A stretch of 25,595 bases of DNA, taken from contig JAEEYN010000101.1 in NCBI GenBank assembly GCA_016288175.1, positions 1-25,595 of the forward strand, given 5' to 3'. A model generated the notes under the pieces. The model did not search any database. It saw nothing but the letters and a program-made list of their open reading frames with translations, and was not told the DNA's origin. Both the position numbers and the translations under genes were made by a program. This document shows, in pieces, positions 7,984 through 16,022 of this stretch. Positions within the stretch are counted from its first letter, which is position 1; every line of letters begins with the position of its first letter. This DNA comes from Bacillota bacterium. Its GTDB lineage: Bacteria; Bacillota; Clostridia; Christensenellales; CAG-138.

Positions 7984-9399
7984 ATGAACGAAAATACGGA
8001 AAACAAGACTTTAAACAAGGGCGTTGTCGCCCAGGTCATCGGCCCCGTCGTGGACGTGCGCTTCCCCGCGGGCCAGCTTCCGGCGATCTTTAACGAGCTG
8101 AACACGAAGATCGGGAACAAAACGCTGACGGTCGAAGTCGCGCAGCACATCGGCGGCAACACCGCCCGCTGCATCGCGATGGAATCCACCGACGGCCTAC
8201 GCCGCGGCGAGATCGTTGAGGATCTCGGCAAGCCCATCACCGTTCCCGTCGGCAAACAGACCCTCGGCCGCATCTTCAACGTTCTCGGCGATCCCGTGGA
8301 CGAGATGCCTGCCCCGGAGGGCTGCGAGCACTGGACGATCCACCGCCCCGCGCCGGCGTATGCGGATCTTTCCGCCGCGACGGAGATCTTCGAAACGGGC
8401 ATCAAGGTCATCGACCTCATCTGCCCCTATGCGAAGGGCGGCAAGATCGGTCTGTTCGGCGGCGCAGGCGTCGGCAAGACGGTCATCATCATGGAGCTGA
8501 TCCACAACATCGCGAAGGAGCACGGCGGCATTTCGGTCTTCACCGGCGTCGGCGAGCGTACGCGCGAGGGCAACGACCTTTATAACGAAATGAAGGAATC
8601 CGGCGTTCTTTCGAAGACCGCGCTTGTTTACGGCCAGATGAACGAACCGCCGGGAGCACGTATGCGTGTCGGCCTTTCCGGCCTCACGATGGCGGAATAT
8701 TTCCGCGATGAGGAGCATCAGGACGTTCTGCTGTTCATCGACAACATCTTCCGTTTCACTCAGGCGGGCAGCGAGGTTTCCGCTCTGCTCGGCCGTATGC
8801 CTTCCGCCGTCGGTTATCAGCCCACTCTGGCGACCGAGATGGGTGCGCTGCAGGAGAGGATCACTTCGACCAAGCGCGGTTCCATCACCTCCGTCCAGGC
8901 GGTCTATGTTCCCGCGGACGACCTTACCGACCCCGCGCCGGCAACCACCTTCGCGCACCTTGACGCAACGACGGTCCTTGCGCGTAACATCGCCTCCCAG
9001 GGCATCTATCCCGCCGTCGACCCGCTCGAATCCACGAGCCGCATCCTTTCCGCGGATATTGTCGGCAAGGAGCATTACGAGGTCGCGCGCGAGGTGCAGA
9101 GGATCCTGCAGCGCTACAACGAGCTGATGGACATCATCGCGATCATGGGCCTTGACGAGCTTTCCGATGAAGATAAGCTGACCGTTTCCCGCGCGAGGAA
9201 GATCCAGCGCTTCTTCAGCCAGCCCTTCCATGTTGCGGAGCAGTTCACCGGCTTCAACGGCAAGTACGTGCCCCTTTCGGAAACGATCCGCGGTTTCAAG
9301 GAGATCTGCGAAGGAAAGCATGACGACCTGCCCGAATCCGCGTTCCTCTATGTCGGAACGATCGACGAAGCCGTTGCGAAGGCCGCGGCGAATAAATAA
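7984..9399 (+). CDS. atpD: F-type ATP synthase subunit beta
   Basis: The catalytic F1 subunit, 471 residues. It shows the P-loop GGAGVGKT, the catalytic glutamate motif GERTREGNDLY, and the DELSDEDKL version of the DELSEED lever that couples to the gamma shaft. ATG 7984 was preferred over ATG 7978 because AGGAG (7970-7974) is then 9 nt away instead of 3. A 53-nt gap separates it from atpG. Confidence 0.97.
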   Translation: MNENTENKTLNKGVVAQVIGPVVDVRFPAGQLPAIFNELNTKIGNKTLTVEVAQHIGGNTARCIAMESTDGLRRGEIVEDLGKPITVPVGKQTLGRIFNVLGDPVDEMPAPEGCEHWTIHRPAPAYADLSAATEIFETGIKVIDLICPYAKGGKIGLFGGAGVGKTVIIMELIHNIAKEHGGISVFTGVGERTREGNDLYNEMKESGVLSKTALVYGQMNEPPGARMRVGLSGLTMAEYFRDEEHQDVLLFIDNIFRFTQAGSEVSALLGRMPSAVGYQPTLATEMGALQERITSTKRGSITSVQAVYVPADDLTDPAPATTFAHLDATTVLARNIASQGIYPAVDPLESTSRILSADIVGKEHYEVAREVQRILQRYNELMDIIAIMGLDELSDEDKLTVSRARKIQRFFSQPFHVAEQFTGFNGKYVPLSETIRGFKEICEGKHDDLPESAFLYVGTIDEAVAKAAANK

Positions 9400-9404
9400 A
9401 GAAA

Positions 9405-9668
9405 ATGAAGGAATTCAACCTTAAAATCGCGACCCCCGCGGGGAATCTTTACAGCGGTGAAGCCGTTTCGCTGACGGTGCGCGGCACGGAAGGCTCGCTC
9501 GGCATCCTTGCCGGGCATATCCCGTTCGTAACGGTTTTGAAGCCGGCGGAATGCCACTTTATACTGCCGGACAACAGCAAGCGGGAATTTTCCTGCGGGA
9601 CGGGGCTGCTGCTCGTTGAAAAGGAGCTCGTGACGGTCCTTTCGAGCGAGATCAAAATGGCGGAATAA
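9405..9668 (+). CDS. atpC: F-type ATP synthase subunit epsilon, short form lacking the C-terminal helices
   Basis: Only 87 residues, against about 130-140 for most bacterial epsilon subunits. What is present is the N-terminal beta-sandwich that binds gamma and the c-ring, including TPAGNLYSGEAVSLTVRGTEGSLGILAGH. The two-helix C-terminal domain that normally inhibits ATP hydrolysis and can bind ATP is absent, and the reading frame stops cleanly before the operon terminator. The ribosome binding site is weak and the start lies 5 nt after the atpD stop, so translation is probably coupled to atpD. The identity is firm; loss of epsilon-type inhibition is inferred. Confidence 0.9.
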   Translation: MKEFNLKIATPAGNLYSGEAVSLTVRGTEGSLGILAGHIPFVTVLKPAECHFILPDNSKREFSCGTGLLLVEKELVTVLSSEIKMAE

Positions 9669-9685
9669 CTCCTTTTTACCATCAC

Positions 9686-9716
9686 GAAAACGGGGAGCAT
9701 GCGCTCTCCGTTTTTC
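9686..9716 (+). terminator. Terminator of the ATP synthase operon
   Basis: A 9-bp stem (ACGGGGAGC 9690-9698 with GCTCTCCGT 9703-9711, one G-T pair) closes an ATGC loop and runs into a T tract at 9711-9715. An A tract just upstream can pair with the T tract. Confidence 0.85.
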
Positions 9717-9746
9717 TATAGCATTTCTATAACAGCGTTTTACCTA

Positions 9747-9775
9747 TTGCAAATTTTGCCGTACTGCGTTATAAT
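9747..9775 (+). promoter_or_regulatory. Promoter of the TPP riboswitch-thiT unit
   Basis: TTGCAA (9747-9752) and TATAAT (9770-9775) with a 17-nt spacer. Predicted start near 9782, about 16 nt before the riboswitch P1 stem. Confidence 0.85.
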
Positions 9776-9797
9776 ACACGGCGAAAACAGAATAGCT

Positions 9798-9931
9798 CCG
9801 CTGGGCGCGCGCTCCGGACTTCGGAGAGCTGAGAATGAGCCTTTGAACCTGTTGGGGTAATACCTGCGTAGGGAAGCGGTACGGAAATTTATGCATCATG
9901 CCTCCGCACCGTTTGCGGCGGCTTTTTGTTT
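9798..9931 (+). promoter_or_regulatory. TPP riboswitch (THI element) with transcription-termination platform
   Basis: The aptamer shows the conserved pieces CTGAGA (9830-9835), TTTGAACCTG (9842-9851) and the stretch ending in GCGTAGGGA (9866-9874). Stem P1 can form from CCGCT (9798-9802) with AGCGG (9875-9879), and P3 is CTCCG/CGGAG (9812-9825). A terminator follows at 9900-9922 (GCCTCCGC/GCGGCGGC, one mismatch) with TTTTTGTTT. CGGTACGG (9877-9884) can pair 7 of 8 with CCGCACCG (9904-9911), which would break both P1 and the terminator. High TPP should therefore stabilise P1 and stop transcription of the ThiT gene. Confidence 0.93.
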
Positions 9932-9946
9932 GGGAAAGGCAGAAGA

Positions 9947-11038
9947 ATGATTACTGCAATAATCGGTCTCGTGCTGTTCATCGCGGGCGTGGTAACGGTG
10001 ATCGTCGGTGAAAATCCGGAGCACTTTTCGGAGATCTTCAACCATGTTTCTATCAAACTCAATAAGATGTTCAATTCCGAATTCTGGACTCAGCAGAACG
10101 TCATGATCATTATCGGTGCGCTGCTGATAACCGCGGGCACGATCCTCGTGATCGTAGGTCTTGTGCGGGCAAGGAATTCCGAAAAGGATACGAAATTCAA
10201 TACTTTCTGCAAAAAAGTCTTCAGCCGTGAGAACGGCGCGCTGCTGCCGATCATCGGCGGTATTGTGGCGGTCCTCGGCATCATCTGCCTTGTGATCGGC
10301 ATCAAAGCAAAGCAGGGCTCGCTTGAGGTCAGCGGCTTCTTCTCCGCCCTCGGCGATTACACCTCGCTGGCCTTCATCGTGATGGGCTGCATCCTGGCGC
10401 TCGCCGGCGTCGTGATGGTCCTGATCGGCGTTGTGATGAAGCAGAAGATCAGCACGCAGCAGCTCGTTGAAAGCGCGCTGATGGTCGCGGCCGGCACAGT
10501 GCTCAGCTTCCTGAAGATCGACCTTGCCTTCGGCGGCGGCCCGACCCTGCTCAGCATGCTTCCGCTCGTCATCATCAGCCACCGCTACGGCGCGGGCTGG
10601 GGCGTTTTCACGGCGTTCGTTTACAGCGTGCTGCAGATGCTCTTCGGCCTCGATAACGTCGCCTGGGCTTCGAGCGCTGTCATGGCGGCCGGCGTGATCC
10701 TGCTTGACTACATCCTTCCGTACACGGCGATTGGTCTTTCAGGCATCTTCGGCAAGAAGCGTTCCTCCGTTGCGATCGGTATCGTCGTCACCTTCCTGCT
10801 CCGATTCCTCTGCCACTTCATCTCCGGCGCGTGGATCTGGGGCGAGTACATGCCCGAAGAATTCATGGGCATGACCATGACGAATCCGTGGTTCTATTCC
10901 TTCCTTTACAACGGCTGGTACATGGGCCTTGAGATCATCCTGACGCTCGTCGTTGCGATGATCATCTATCCCTCGCTTGAAAAGTATTTCGTCGGAAGCG
11001 ACCTCAAGAGCAATAAAAAACCGTTGAAGAACAACTAA
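9947..11038 (+). CDS. thiT: ThiT-type thiamine transporter (ECF S component) with extra four-helix N-terminal region
   Basis: Residues about 170-345 match ThiT, the substrate-binding component of the thiamine ECF transporter: LVESALMVAAGTVLSFLKI, LLDYILPYTAIGLSGIFG, RFLCHFISGAWIWGEYMPE and FYSFLYNGWYMGLE. H290, Y317 and N322 sit where thiamine-binding residues fall in the Lactococcus protein, by my recollection. ThiT is normally under 200 residues, but this protein has 363. The extra N-terminal 165 residues hold four membrane helices, each with glycines spaced G-x6-G-x6-G (7/14/21, 57/64/71, 104/111/118, 147/154/161), which looks like an internal fourfold repeat of unknown role. ATG 9947 has GGGAAAGG 7 nt upstream; the TTG at 9926 lies inside the riboswitch T tract. 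No ECF ATPase or T component is in the window. The TPP riboswitch upstream supports the function strongly. Confidence 0.88.
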   Translation: MITAIIGLVLFIAGVVTVIVGENPEHFSEIFNHVSIKLNKMFNSEFWTQQNVMIIIGALLITAGTILVIVGLVRARNSEKDTKFNTFCKKVFSRENGALLPIIGGIVAVLGIICLVIGIKAKQGSLEVSGFFSALGDYTSLAFIVMGCILALAGVVMVLIGVVMKQKISTQQLVESALMVAAGTVLSFLKIDLAFGGGPTLLSMLPLVIISHRYGAGWGVFTAFVYSVLQMLFGLDNVAWASSAVMAAGVILLDYILPYTAIGLSGIFGKKRSSVAIGIVVTFLLRFLCHFISGAWIWGEYMPEEFMGMTMTNPWFYSFLYNGWYMGLEIILTLVVAMIIYPSLEKYFVGSDLKSNKKPLKNN

Positions 11039-11049
11039 AAACGAAAGAA

Positions 11050-11077
11050 GCCGCCGTGCAGAGGCACGGCGGCTTTT
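11050..11077. terminator. Bidirectional terminator between thiT and the phzF-like gene
   Basis: A perfect 10-bp stem GCCGCCGTGC/GCACGGCGGC with an AGAG loop, followed by TTTT on the plus strand and by CTTCTTTCGTTTT on the minus strand. It serves the two converging genes. Confidence 0.9.
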
Positions 11078-11091
11078 CTATTATACCGATA

Positions 11092-11949
11092 TCAGACCTT
11101 CACTTCGCATTCCATACTCATCACGGCGCAGCCGCCGATGCGGATGCGCGGCCCGCCGGGCGTTTCGGTCAGGATGCTTTCAACGCGGCAGGGCCTTCCC
11201 ATGTGCTCGCCCTGCAGGAAAACATTCGTTTCGCCGGGGCGGATGCGGCCGAGCAGATGCAGATAATAGGTCAGCGCGGCGTTCGCCGTGCCCGTGGCGC
11301 ATTCCTCGGGGATGCCGTAGAGCGGAGCGAAATTGCTGCAAAACGCCGTGATCCCGCCTTCGCCCGGCGCGAACATATGCACGCCGACACAGCCGAATTC
11401 CCGGGAAAGCTCCGAGACCTCCGCTTCGTTTTGACGGGCGGAGAGCAATATTTCGCGCGAGGAAACGGGGAGCATGATGTCGGCAAGTCCCGTTGAAACG
11501 ATCCGTGCGGGGAAGGCTTCGGGAATTGCTTCGGGGGAAAGCCCGTAGGCGGCATAGAGCCGCGCCGATTCATCGCCGGACAGCGTGCGCAGCAGCTCCG
11601 GTCGGGCCATATCCATAAGTACGCTCACGCCGTTCACGCTGACGGCAAGCTTTCCCGCTTTCGTGACGGCAGTGTATCCGCCGTTGCCGATCCTTCCGGC
11701 GAGCCGCAGCGCCGAAAAAGCGGCGACCGTCGCATGCCCGCAGAGCGGGACTTCGCCGGCGGGTGTGAAATAACGGAGCGGGATCTCGCTGCCGGCAGCG
11801 GGGGAGACGAACGCCGTTTCGGAATGCTTGAATTCGGCGGCGATTAGCTTCATCGTTTCATCGTCAAGCGGCCTCGATAAAAAGACGACGCCCGCCTGAT
11901 TGCCCGAAAAGCGTTTTTCGGTGAATGCGTCCATAACATAAGCTTTCAT
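11092..11949 (-). CDS. PhzF family isomerase/epimerase
   Basis: A 285-residue protein of the PhzF/diaminopimelate-epimerase-like fold. It begins MKAYVMDAFTEKRFSGNQAGVV, typical of the family, and carries the catalytic glutamate E44 in KHSETAFV. The sequence TPAGEVPLCGHATVAA and the C-terminal CATGTANAALTYYLHLLG complete the family signatures. Members isomerise or epimerise small acids; only PhzF itself is tied to phenazine, and no phenazine genes are here, so the substrate is unknown. GGAGGG lies 7 nt before the ATG. It is a single-gene unit with its own promoter and shares the terminator with thiT. Confidence 0.88.
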   Translation of the reverse strand: MKAYVMDAFTEKRFSGNQAGVVFLSRPLDDETMKLIAAEFKHSETAFVSPAAGSEIPLRYFTPAGEVPLCGHATVAAFSALRLAGRIGNGGYTAVTKAGKLAVSVNGVSVLMDMARPELLRTLSGDESARLYAAYGLSPEAIPEAFPARIVSTGLADIMLPVSSREILLSARQNEAEVSELSREFGCVGVHMFAPGEGGITAFCSNFAPLYGIPEECATGTANAALTYYLHLLGRIRPGETNVFLQGEHMGRPCRVESILTETPGGPRIRIGGCAVMSMECEVKV

Positions 11950-11981
11950 CGGGATCCCTCCGTTTTGCGGTCTTTCAATTG

Positions 11982-12010
11982 ATTATACCATCGCGCCGCG
12001 TTTCGGGCAA
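11982..12010 (-). promoter_or_regulatory. Promoter of the phzF-like gene
   Basis: On the minus strand, TTGCCC (12005-12010) and an extended -10 TGGTATAAT (TATAAT at 11982-11987) with a 17-nt spacer. The start would fall about 30 nt before the ATG. It is divergent from the promoter at 12079. Confidence 0.72.
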
Positions 12011-12078
12011 GCTTTTGCCGCCGAATGCGGGCGAGGCAGACTTTCGGCGTCGAAACCGGGATCCCACTGCGGGAAAGC

Positions 12079-12107
12079 TTGACAGAGCGGGGTGGATTGA
12101 CTATACT
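12079..12107 (+). promoter_or_regulatory. Near-consensus promoter of the zinc-ribbon gene
   Basis: TTGACA (12079-12084) and TATACT (12102-12107) with a 17-nt spacer, the strongest -35 in the window. Confidence 0.85.
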
Positions 12108-12147
12108 TATTATGTATATATCAAGCGAATGATCGGAGGACAAAGCT

Positions 12148-12735
12148 TTGGCATTCATGGAAAACGCATCCCTTCGGTTCAAGCGCATGCAGAACATCAA
12201 TGCGCTGAACAGCGAAGCGACAAAACTCGAAAAAGCGAACGCGGAGCTTTTTTCGAAACTCGGCATCGCCTATTTTGAAAAGCACTTCAACGCTCCGGAA
12301 GGAGAATTTGCCGGATTCGTGAACGAGATAATCGGCAACAACGCGAACATAAAAAGGATGAGAGCCGAAGCGCAGTGGCTGAAATCGATGCTGACCTGCC
12401 GCAACTGCGGCGCGGACCTGAAGGAAAACCAGCAGTTCTGCCCCTCCTGCGGAACGAAGGTGGAGCGCGAAATGCCGCAGGGCTTTGATCCCGATGCACC
12501 GACTCCCGTTCCGACTCATGTGCCCGCGCAGCCCGCAGCGCCTGCCGGCGCACCCTCCGTCTGCGCGAATTGCGGCGGAAAGCTTGTTCCCGGCGCCGCT
12601 TTCTGCGCCGCCTGCGGAACGCCCGCGCCGCGCAGCAGCGCACCCGCGGGGGACAGCGTCATCTGTCCGAAATGCGGCAAACAGCTCCGCGCCGGCGCGA
12701 AGTTCTGCTCCGGCTGCGGCAATGTTGTGAACTGA
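12148..12735 (+). CDS. Triple zinc-ribbon protein with N-terminal coiled coil
   Basis: A 195-residue protein without membrane segments. Residues about 5-80 are charged and helical, probably a coiled coil. Three zinc ribbons of the CxxC-x13-CxxC type follow: C84-C101 (CRNCGADLKENQQFCPSCG), C139-C156 and C173-C190, the first two separated by a Pro/Ala-rich linker. Such double or triple ribbons are common in clostridial proteins of unknown role, often as adaptor or protein-binding modules. TTG 12148 was chosen because GGAGG (12135-12139) is 8 nt upstream; the ATG at 12157 would be 17 nt away. It has its own strong promoter and terminator, so it is probably well expressed alone. Function is not known. 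Confidence 0.8.
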   Translation: MAFMENASLRFKRMQNINALNSEATKLEKANAELFSKLGIAYFEKHFNAPEGEFAGFVNEIIGNNANIKRMRAEAQWLKSMLTCRNCGADLKENQQFCPSCGTKVEREMPQGFDPDAPTPVPTHVPAQPAAPAGAPSVCANCGGKLVPGAAFCAACGTPAPRSSAPAGDSVICPKCGKQLRAGAKFCSGCGNVVN

Positions 12736-12810
12736 GGAAAGCTCGCCCCAAAGCGTAACTGCGTTTCCGACCAAAAACGCCGGACAGCAACAAATTCTTC
12801 TTAACAGCAG

Positions 12811-12840
12811 ACCCTGCGTAAAGAACGCGGGGTTTTTCTT
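12811..12840 (+). terminator. Terminator after the zinc-ribbon gene
   Basis: A 9-bp stem ACCCTGCGT/ACGCGGGGT with one T-G pair and an AAAGA loop, followed by TTTTTCTT. Confidence 0.85.
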
Positions 12841-12875
12841 TATCGAAAGCCGCTGCGCCGAATCCATTTCAGACG

Positions 12876-12905
12876 TTGAATTGTCCCATTGAGTTGTGTT
12901 ATAAT
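12876..12905 (+). promoter_or_regulatory. Promoter of the ychF transcription unit
   Basis: An extended -10 TGTTATAAT (TATAAT at 12900-12905) with TTGAAT (12876-12881) 18 nt upstream. The nine genes to 21284 have gaps of at most 29 nt and no internal terminator was seen, so this may drive all of them. Confidence 0.72.
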
Positions 12906-12957
12906 GTAATTTGGGAGCGGAGGTGCCTTCGCTCAATGAAACAACCGGAGTAAAGTT

Positions 12958-14046
12958 ATGAAGCTTGGTGTAATCGGATTGCCGAACGTCGGCAAGAGCA
13001 CGCTTTTCAACGCGATCACGAAGGCCGGCGCGCAGGCGGCGAACTATCCCTTCTGCACGATCGAGCCGAACGTCGGGATCGTCAACGTCAGCGATCACCG
13101 TCTTGATGTGCTGAACGAAATGTATCATCCGAAGAGCCTCGTTGCGGCGACGATCAAATTTGTCGATATCGCCGGTCTCGTGCGCGACGCGCACAGGGGC
13201 GAGGGCCTCGGCAATAAATTCCTTGCCCATATCCGCGAGGTGGACGCGATCGTCCATGTTGTCCGCTGCTTCGAGGACGATAACGTCGTCCACGTCGACG
13301 GCTCCGTCGATCCCGTCCGCGATATGGACACTATCAATCTCGAACTCATCTACGCCGATATTGAAACCATCGAACGCCGGATCGACAAGGCGAAGAAAAA
13401 TTCCAAGAGCGGCGAGAAGAAATATCTTTCGGAGATCGCGTTCCTCGAGCGGATCAAGGCGCATCTCGATGAATTCAAACCCGTGCGCAGCATGGAGATG
13501 AACGAGGATGAAAAGAAGGCGGCGGACGAGCTGTTCCTTCTTACGACGAAGCCCGTCATCTATGTTGCGAACATCAGCGAGGATCAGCTCGGGACCGAGC
13601 CCGAAGACGTGAAAAAGCTCTATGAGCAGGCCGCGGCGGAGGGTGCGCAGGCGCTGACCATCTGCGCGAAGATGGAGGAGGAGCTCTCCGAACTCTCGGA
13701 TGAGGAAAAGAACGCCTTCATCGAGGATCTCGGCATCGGCGAAAGCGGCCTCGACAAGCTCGTCAAGGCAAGCTACGCGCTGCTCGGCCTCATCAGCTTC
13801 CTGACCGCCGGAACGGATGAGGTCCGCGCATGGACGATCACGAAGGGCACGAAAGCTCCCGGCGCCGCGGGCAAGATCCACACCGACTTCGAGCGCGGTT
13901 TCATTCGCGCGGAAGTCGTGCCGTATGAGACCCTTGTCGAGCAGGGCAGTATCGCAGCCTGCAAGGAGAAGGGACTTGTCCGTTCGGAGGGCAAGGACTA
14001 CGTCGTTCAGGACGGGGATGTCATCGTTTTCCGTTTCAACGTATAA
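12958..14046 (+). CDS. ychF: Ribosome-associated P-loop NTPase YchF (Obg-like ATPase)
   Basis: A 362-residue, full-length YchF/OLA1 protein. The P-loop GLPNVGKST is at 7-15 and the G3 motif DIAGL at 70-74. The G4 site is NISE (205-208) in place of NKxD, the change known to make this family prefer ATP over GTP. A coiled coil separates the G domain into two parts and a C-terminal TGS domain ends at FRFNV. YchF binds ribosomes and affects translation and stress responses. GGAG lies 7-8 nt before the ATG. The downstream DUF951 gene recalls the Bacillus yyaF-yyzM neighbourhood. Confidence 0.96.
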   Translation: MKLGVIGLPNVGKSTLFNAITKAGAQAANYPFCTIEPNVGIVNVSDHRLDVLNEMYHPKSLVAATIKFVDIAGLVRDAHRGEGLGNKFLAHIREVDAIVHVVRCFEDDNVVHVDGSVDPVRDMDTINLELIYADIETIERRIDKAKKNSKSGEKKYLSEIAFLERIKAHLDEFKPVRSMEMNEDEKKAADELFLLTTKPVIYVANISEDQLGTEPEDVKKLYEQAAAEGAQALTICAKMEEELSELSDEEKNAFIEDLGIGESGLDKLVKASYALLGLISFLTAGTDEVRAWTITKGTKAPGAAGKIHTDFERGFIRAEVVPYETLVEQGSIAACKEKGLVRSEGKDYVVQDGDVIVFRFNV

Positions 14047-14047
14047 T

Positions 14048-16009
14048 ATGGAACTTTTCGCCTGGCACAACTCAAGGGAAAGCATCTGCCGTTCGCCCTT
14101 CGGGCCGCTTCAATGCGGCGAAGAGGCGGTCATCCGCCTGCGCCTTCGCGGAGCGGATGCGGAGAGGGCTGCGACGAAGCTGCGTTTCTGGGCGGACGGC
14201 CGCGAAACGCTGATCGAAGGCGCGAAGGAGACCGTGGACGGTGAGATCTATCACGCCTACCGCATCAAAGCGCCGGAAAAGCCGCAGCTGCTCTGGTATT
14301 ATTTCATTATCGAAGTGAACGGCGAGCGGCGGTTCTACGGCGGAAGAACGGGTGAAGGCAAGCCGGCGGGCATGCAGCCCCCGGATTTTCAGATCACGGT
14401 CTATGACCGCGGCTACCAAACGCCGGACTGGTTCAAAAAAAGCATAATCTACCAGATCTTCCCCGACCGCTTCAACAGCGGCGCGCCGGATCGGAACGGA
14501 AAAACCGGCCTTGACAGGCTCGAATACCATGAAAAGCTCGGCAGGAAGGTCTTCCGGCATAAAAACTGGGACGAACCCGTCGTCCACGCGCCGATGGAGG
14601 GCGAGAAATTCTATCAGCCCAACGATTTCTTCGGCGGGGACCTTGAGGGTATCCGCGAAAAACTGCCGTATCTCGCCTCGCTCGGCGTGAACTGCGTCTA
14701 TCTTAACCCGATCTTCGAATCGTCGAGCAACCACCGCTACAATACCGCCGATTATATGAAGATCGATCCCGTTCTCGGCGATGAGCAAGCGCTTTCCGCC
14801 CTCGTTCGGGAAGCGAAGGAATACGGGATCCGGCTGATCGCCGACGGCGTTTTTTCCCATACCGGCGACGACAGCGTTTATTTCAACAAATACGGGCGCT
14901 ATCCTTCCGCAGGCGCGTACGCGGGTGAGAGTTCACCGTATTATGAATGGTATGATTTCCGGGGATCGCCGGATAAATACCGCTGCTGGTGGGGCTTCGA
15001 GACCCTTCCGGAGGTCAACGAGGAAACGCCCTCATACGTTGATTTTATCCGCAAAGTCCTTGAAAAATGGGCGGGCTTCGGCATCACGAGCTGGAGGCTC
15101 GATGTTGCGGATGAGCTGCCGGACAGCTTCATTGAAAAGCTGCGCGAAAAGGTCAAATCCCTTGATCCGGAGGGTGTGCTGCTCGGCGAAGTCTGGGACG
15201 ACGCCTCCAACAAGGTTTGGGAGAAGGGCCTGCGCAGATATGTTTACGGCCATGAGCTCGATTCGGTGATGAACTATCCCTTCCGCGACGCGGTGCTTGC
15301 GTTCTTCACTTCGAAGCTCGACGCCTACGGCCTCAACGACGCCCTCGGCGGCCAGCGGGAGAGGTATCCGGAGCCGTTTTACCGCGCCTGCATGAACACC
15401 CTCGGCTCGCACGACACGCAGCGTGTGCTGTCCGTGCTCTCCGGCGCGCCGGATAAGGACGCCCTGACAAGGCGCCAGCAGGCGGAGTACCGCCACGACG
15501 AACGCGCCGTGCAGATCGGAAAGATCAAGCTCATGACGGCTGCATGCCTGCAGTACTCGATGCCGCAGCCGCCCTGCGTCCTCTACGGCGACGAGGCGGG
15601 GATGCTCGGCCTTACGGATCCCTTCAACCGCGGAACATTCCCCTGGGGGAGGGAGGACCGGAACCTGACGGCGCATTACCGCCGCCTCGGGAAACTCCGC
15701 AGAGAGAGCGCCGCGCTGACGGAAGGCACGGCAGTATTCTGCCCCGTGTCGCCGGATGTTTTCGCCGTCTATCGTCGAAAGGGCGATGAAACGGCGATCA
15801 CGTTCGTCAATTCCTCCGGCCAGAGCCGCGATATCGTTGTTTCCGAACGCGATTTCCGCGAAGGTCCGGACGCAGCGAGCGTGCGCTTTGCCGAAAAATA
15901 CATCGACGGCCTCGGCAGCGGGATCGTGCATTCCGCAAACGGGAGCATCGAAGTTCAGCTTCAGCCCTACGGCGCGATGATGCTCGCGGGGAAGATCGGG
16001 AACGAATAA
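14048..16009 (+). CDS. GH13 alpha-amylase family glycosidase (neopullulanase/maltogenic type)
   Basis: A 653-residue GH13 enzyme. An N-terminal beta domain (about 1-118) like that of neopullulanases and cyclomaltodextrinases precedes the TIM barrel. The catalytic triad is visible: nucleophile D352 in SWRLDVADE, acid/base E381 in LLGEVWDD and transition-state D456 in TLGSHDTQ. The barrel begins with SIIYQIFPDRFNSG and carries GVNCVYLNPIFESSSNHRYNTADY. A C-terminal beta domain ends the protein. No signal peptide is present, so it likely cleaves imported maltodextrins in the cytoplasm. ATG 14048 is 1 nt after the ychF stop and lacks a clear ribosome binding site, suggesting coupling. Exact linkage specificity is unknown. 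Confidence 0.92.
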   Translation: MELFAWHNSRESICRSPFGPLQCGEEAVIRLRLRGADAERAATKLRFWADGRETLIEGAKETVDGEIYHAYRIKAPEKPQLLWYYFIIEVNGERRFYGGRTGEGKPAGMQPPDFQITVYDRGYQTPDWFKKSIIYQIFPDRFNSGAPDRNGKTGLDRLEYHEKLGRKVFRHKNWDEPVVHAPMEGEKFYQPNDFFGGDLEGIREKLPYLASLGVNCVYLNPIFESSSNHRYNTADYMKIDPVLGDEQALSALVREAKEYGIRLIADGVFSHTGDDSVYFNKYGRYPSAGAYAGESSPYYEWYDFRGSPDKYRCWWGFETLPEVNEETPSYVDFIRKVLEKWAGFGITSWRLDVADELPDSFIEKLREKVKSLDPEGVLLGEVWDDASNKVWEKGLRRYVYGHELDSVMNYPFRDAVLAFFTSKLDAYGLNDALGGQRERYPEPFYRACMNTLGSHDTQRVLSVLSGAPDKDALTRRQQAEYRHDERAVQIGKIKLMTAACLQYSMPQPPCVLYGDEAGMLGLTDPFNRGTFPWGREDRNLTAHYRRLGKLRRESAALTEGTAVFCPVSPDVFAVYRRKGDETAITFVNSSGQSRDIVVSERDFREGPDAASVRFAEKYIDGLGSGIVHSANGSIEVQLQPYGAMMLAGKIGNE

Positions 16010-16022
16010 AGGAGTTGGTACT

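Noticed and set aside
8197..9321. 374-codon minus-strand frame opposite atpD
   Set aside because: Shadow of atpD with Arg/Asp/His-biased composition.
14042..14047. TATAAT-like sequence just before the GH13 gene as an internal promoter
   Set aside because: It lies at the ychF stop codon directly against the ATG, leaving no room for a transcript leader, and no -35 was evident.
13817..14047. Longer N-terminus for the GH13 protein
   Set aside because: The in-phase extension lies within ychF and is Arg/Ser-rich noise; ATG 14048 begins the recognisable enzyme.
12121..14085. 654-codon open frame on the minus strand opposite the zinc-ribbon gene and ychF
   Set aside because: It is antisense to two clearly conserved genes and spans their terminator and promoter. 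Its translation is His/Asp/Arg/Val-rich without domains, as expected for GC-rich antisense frames.
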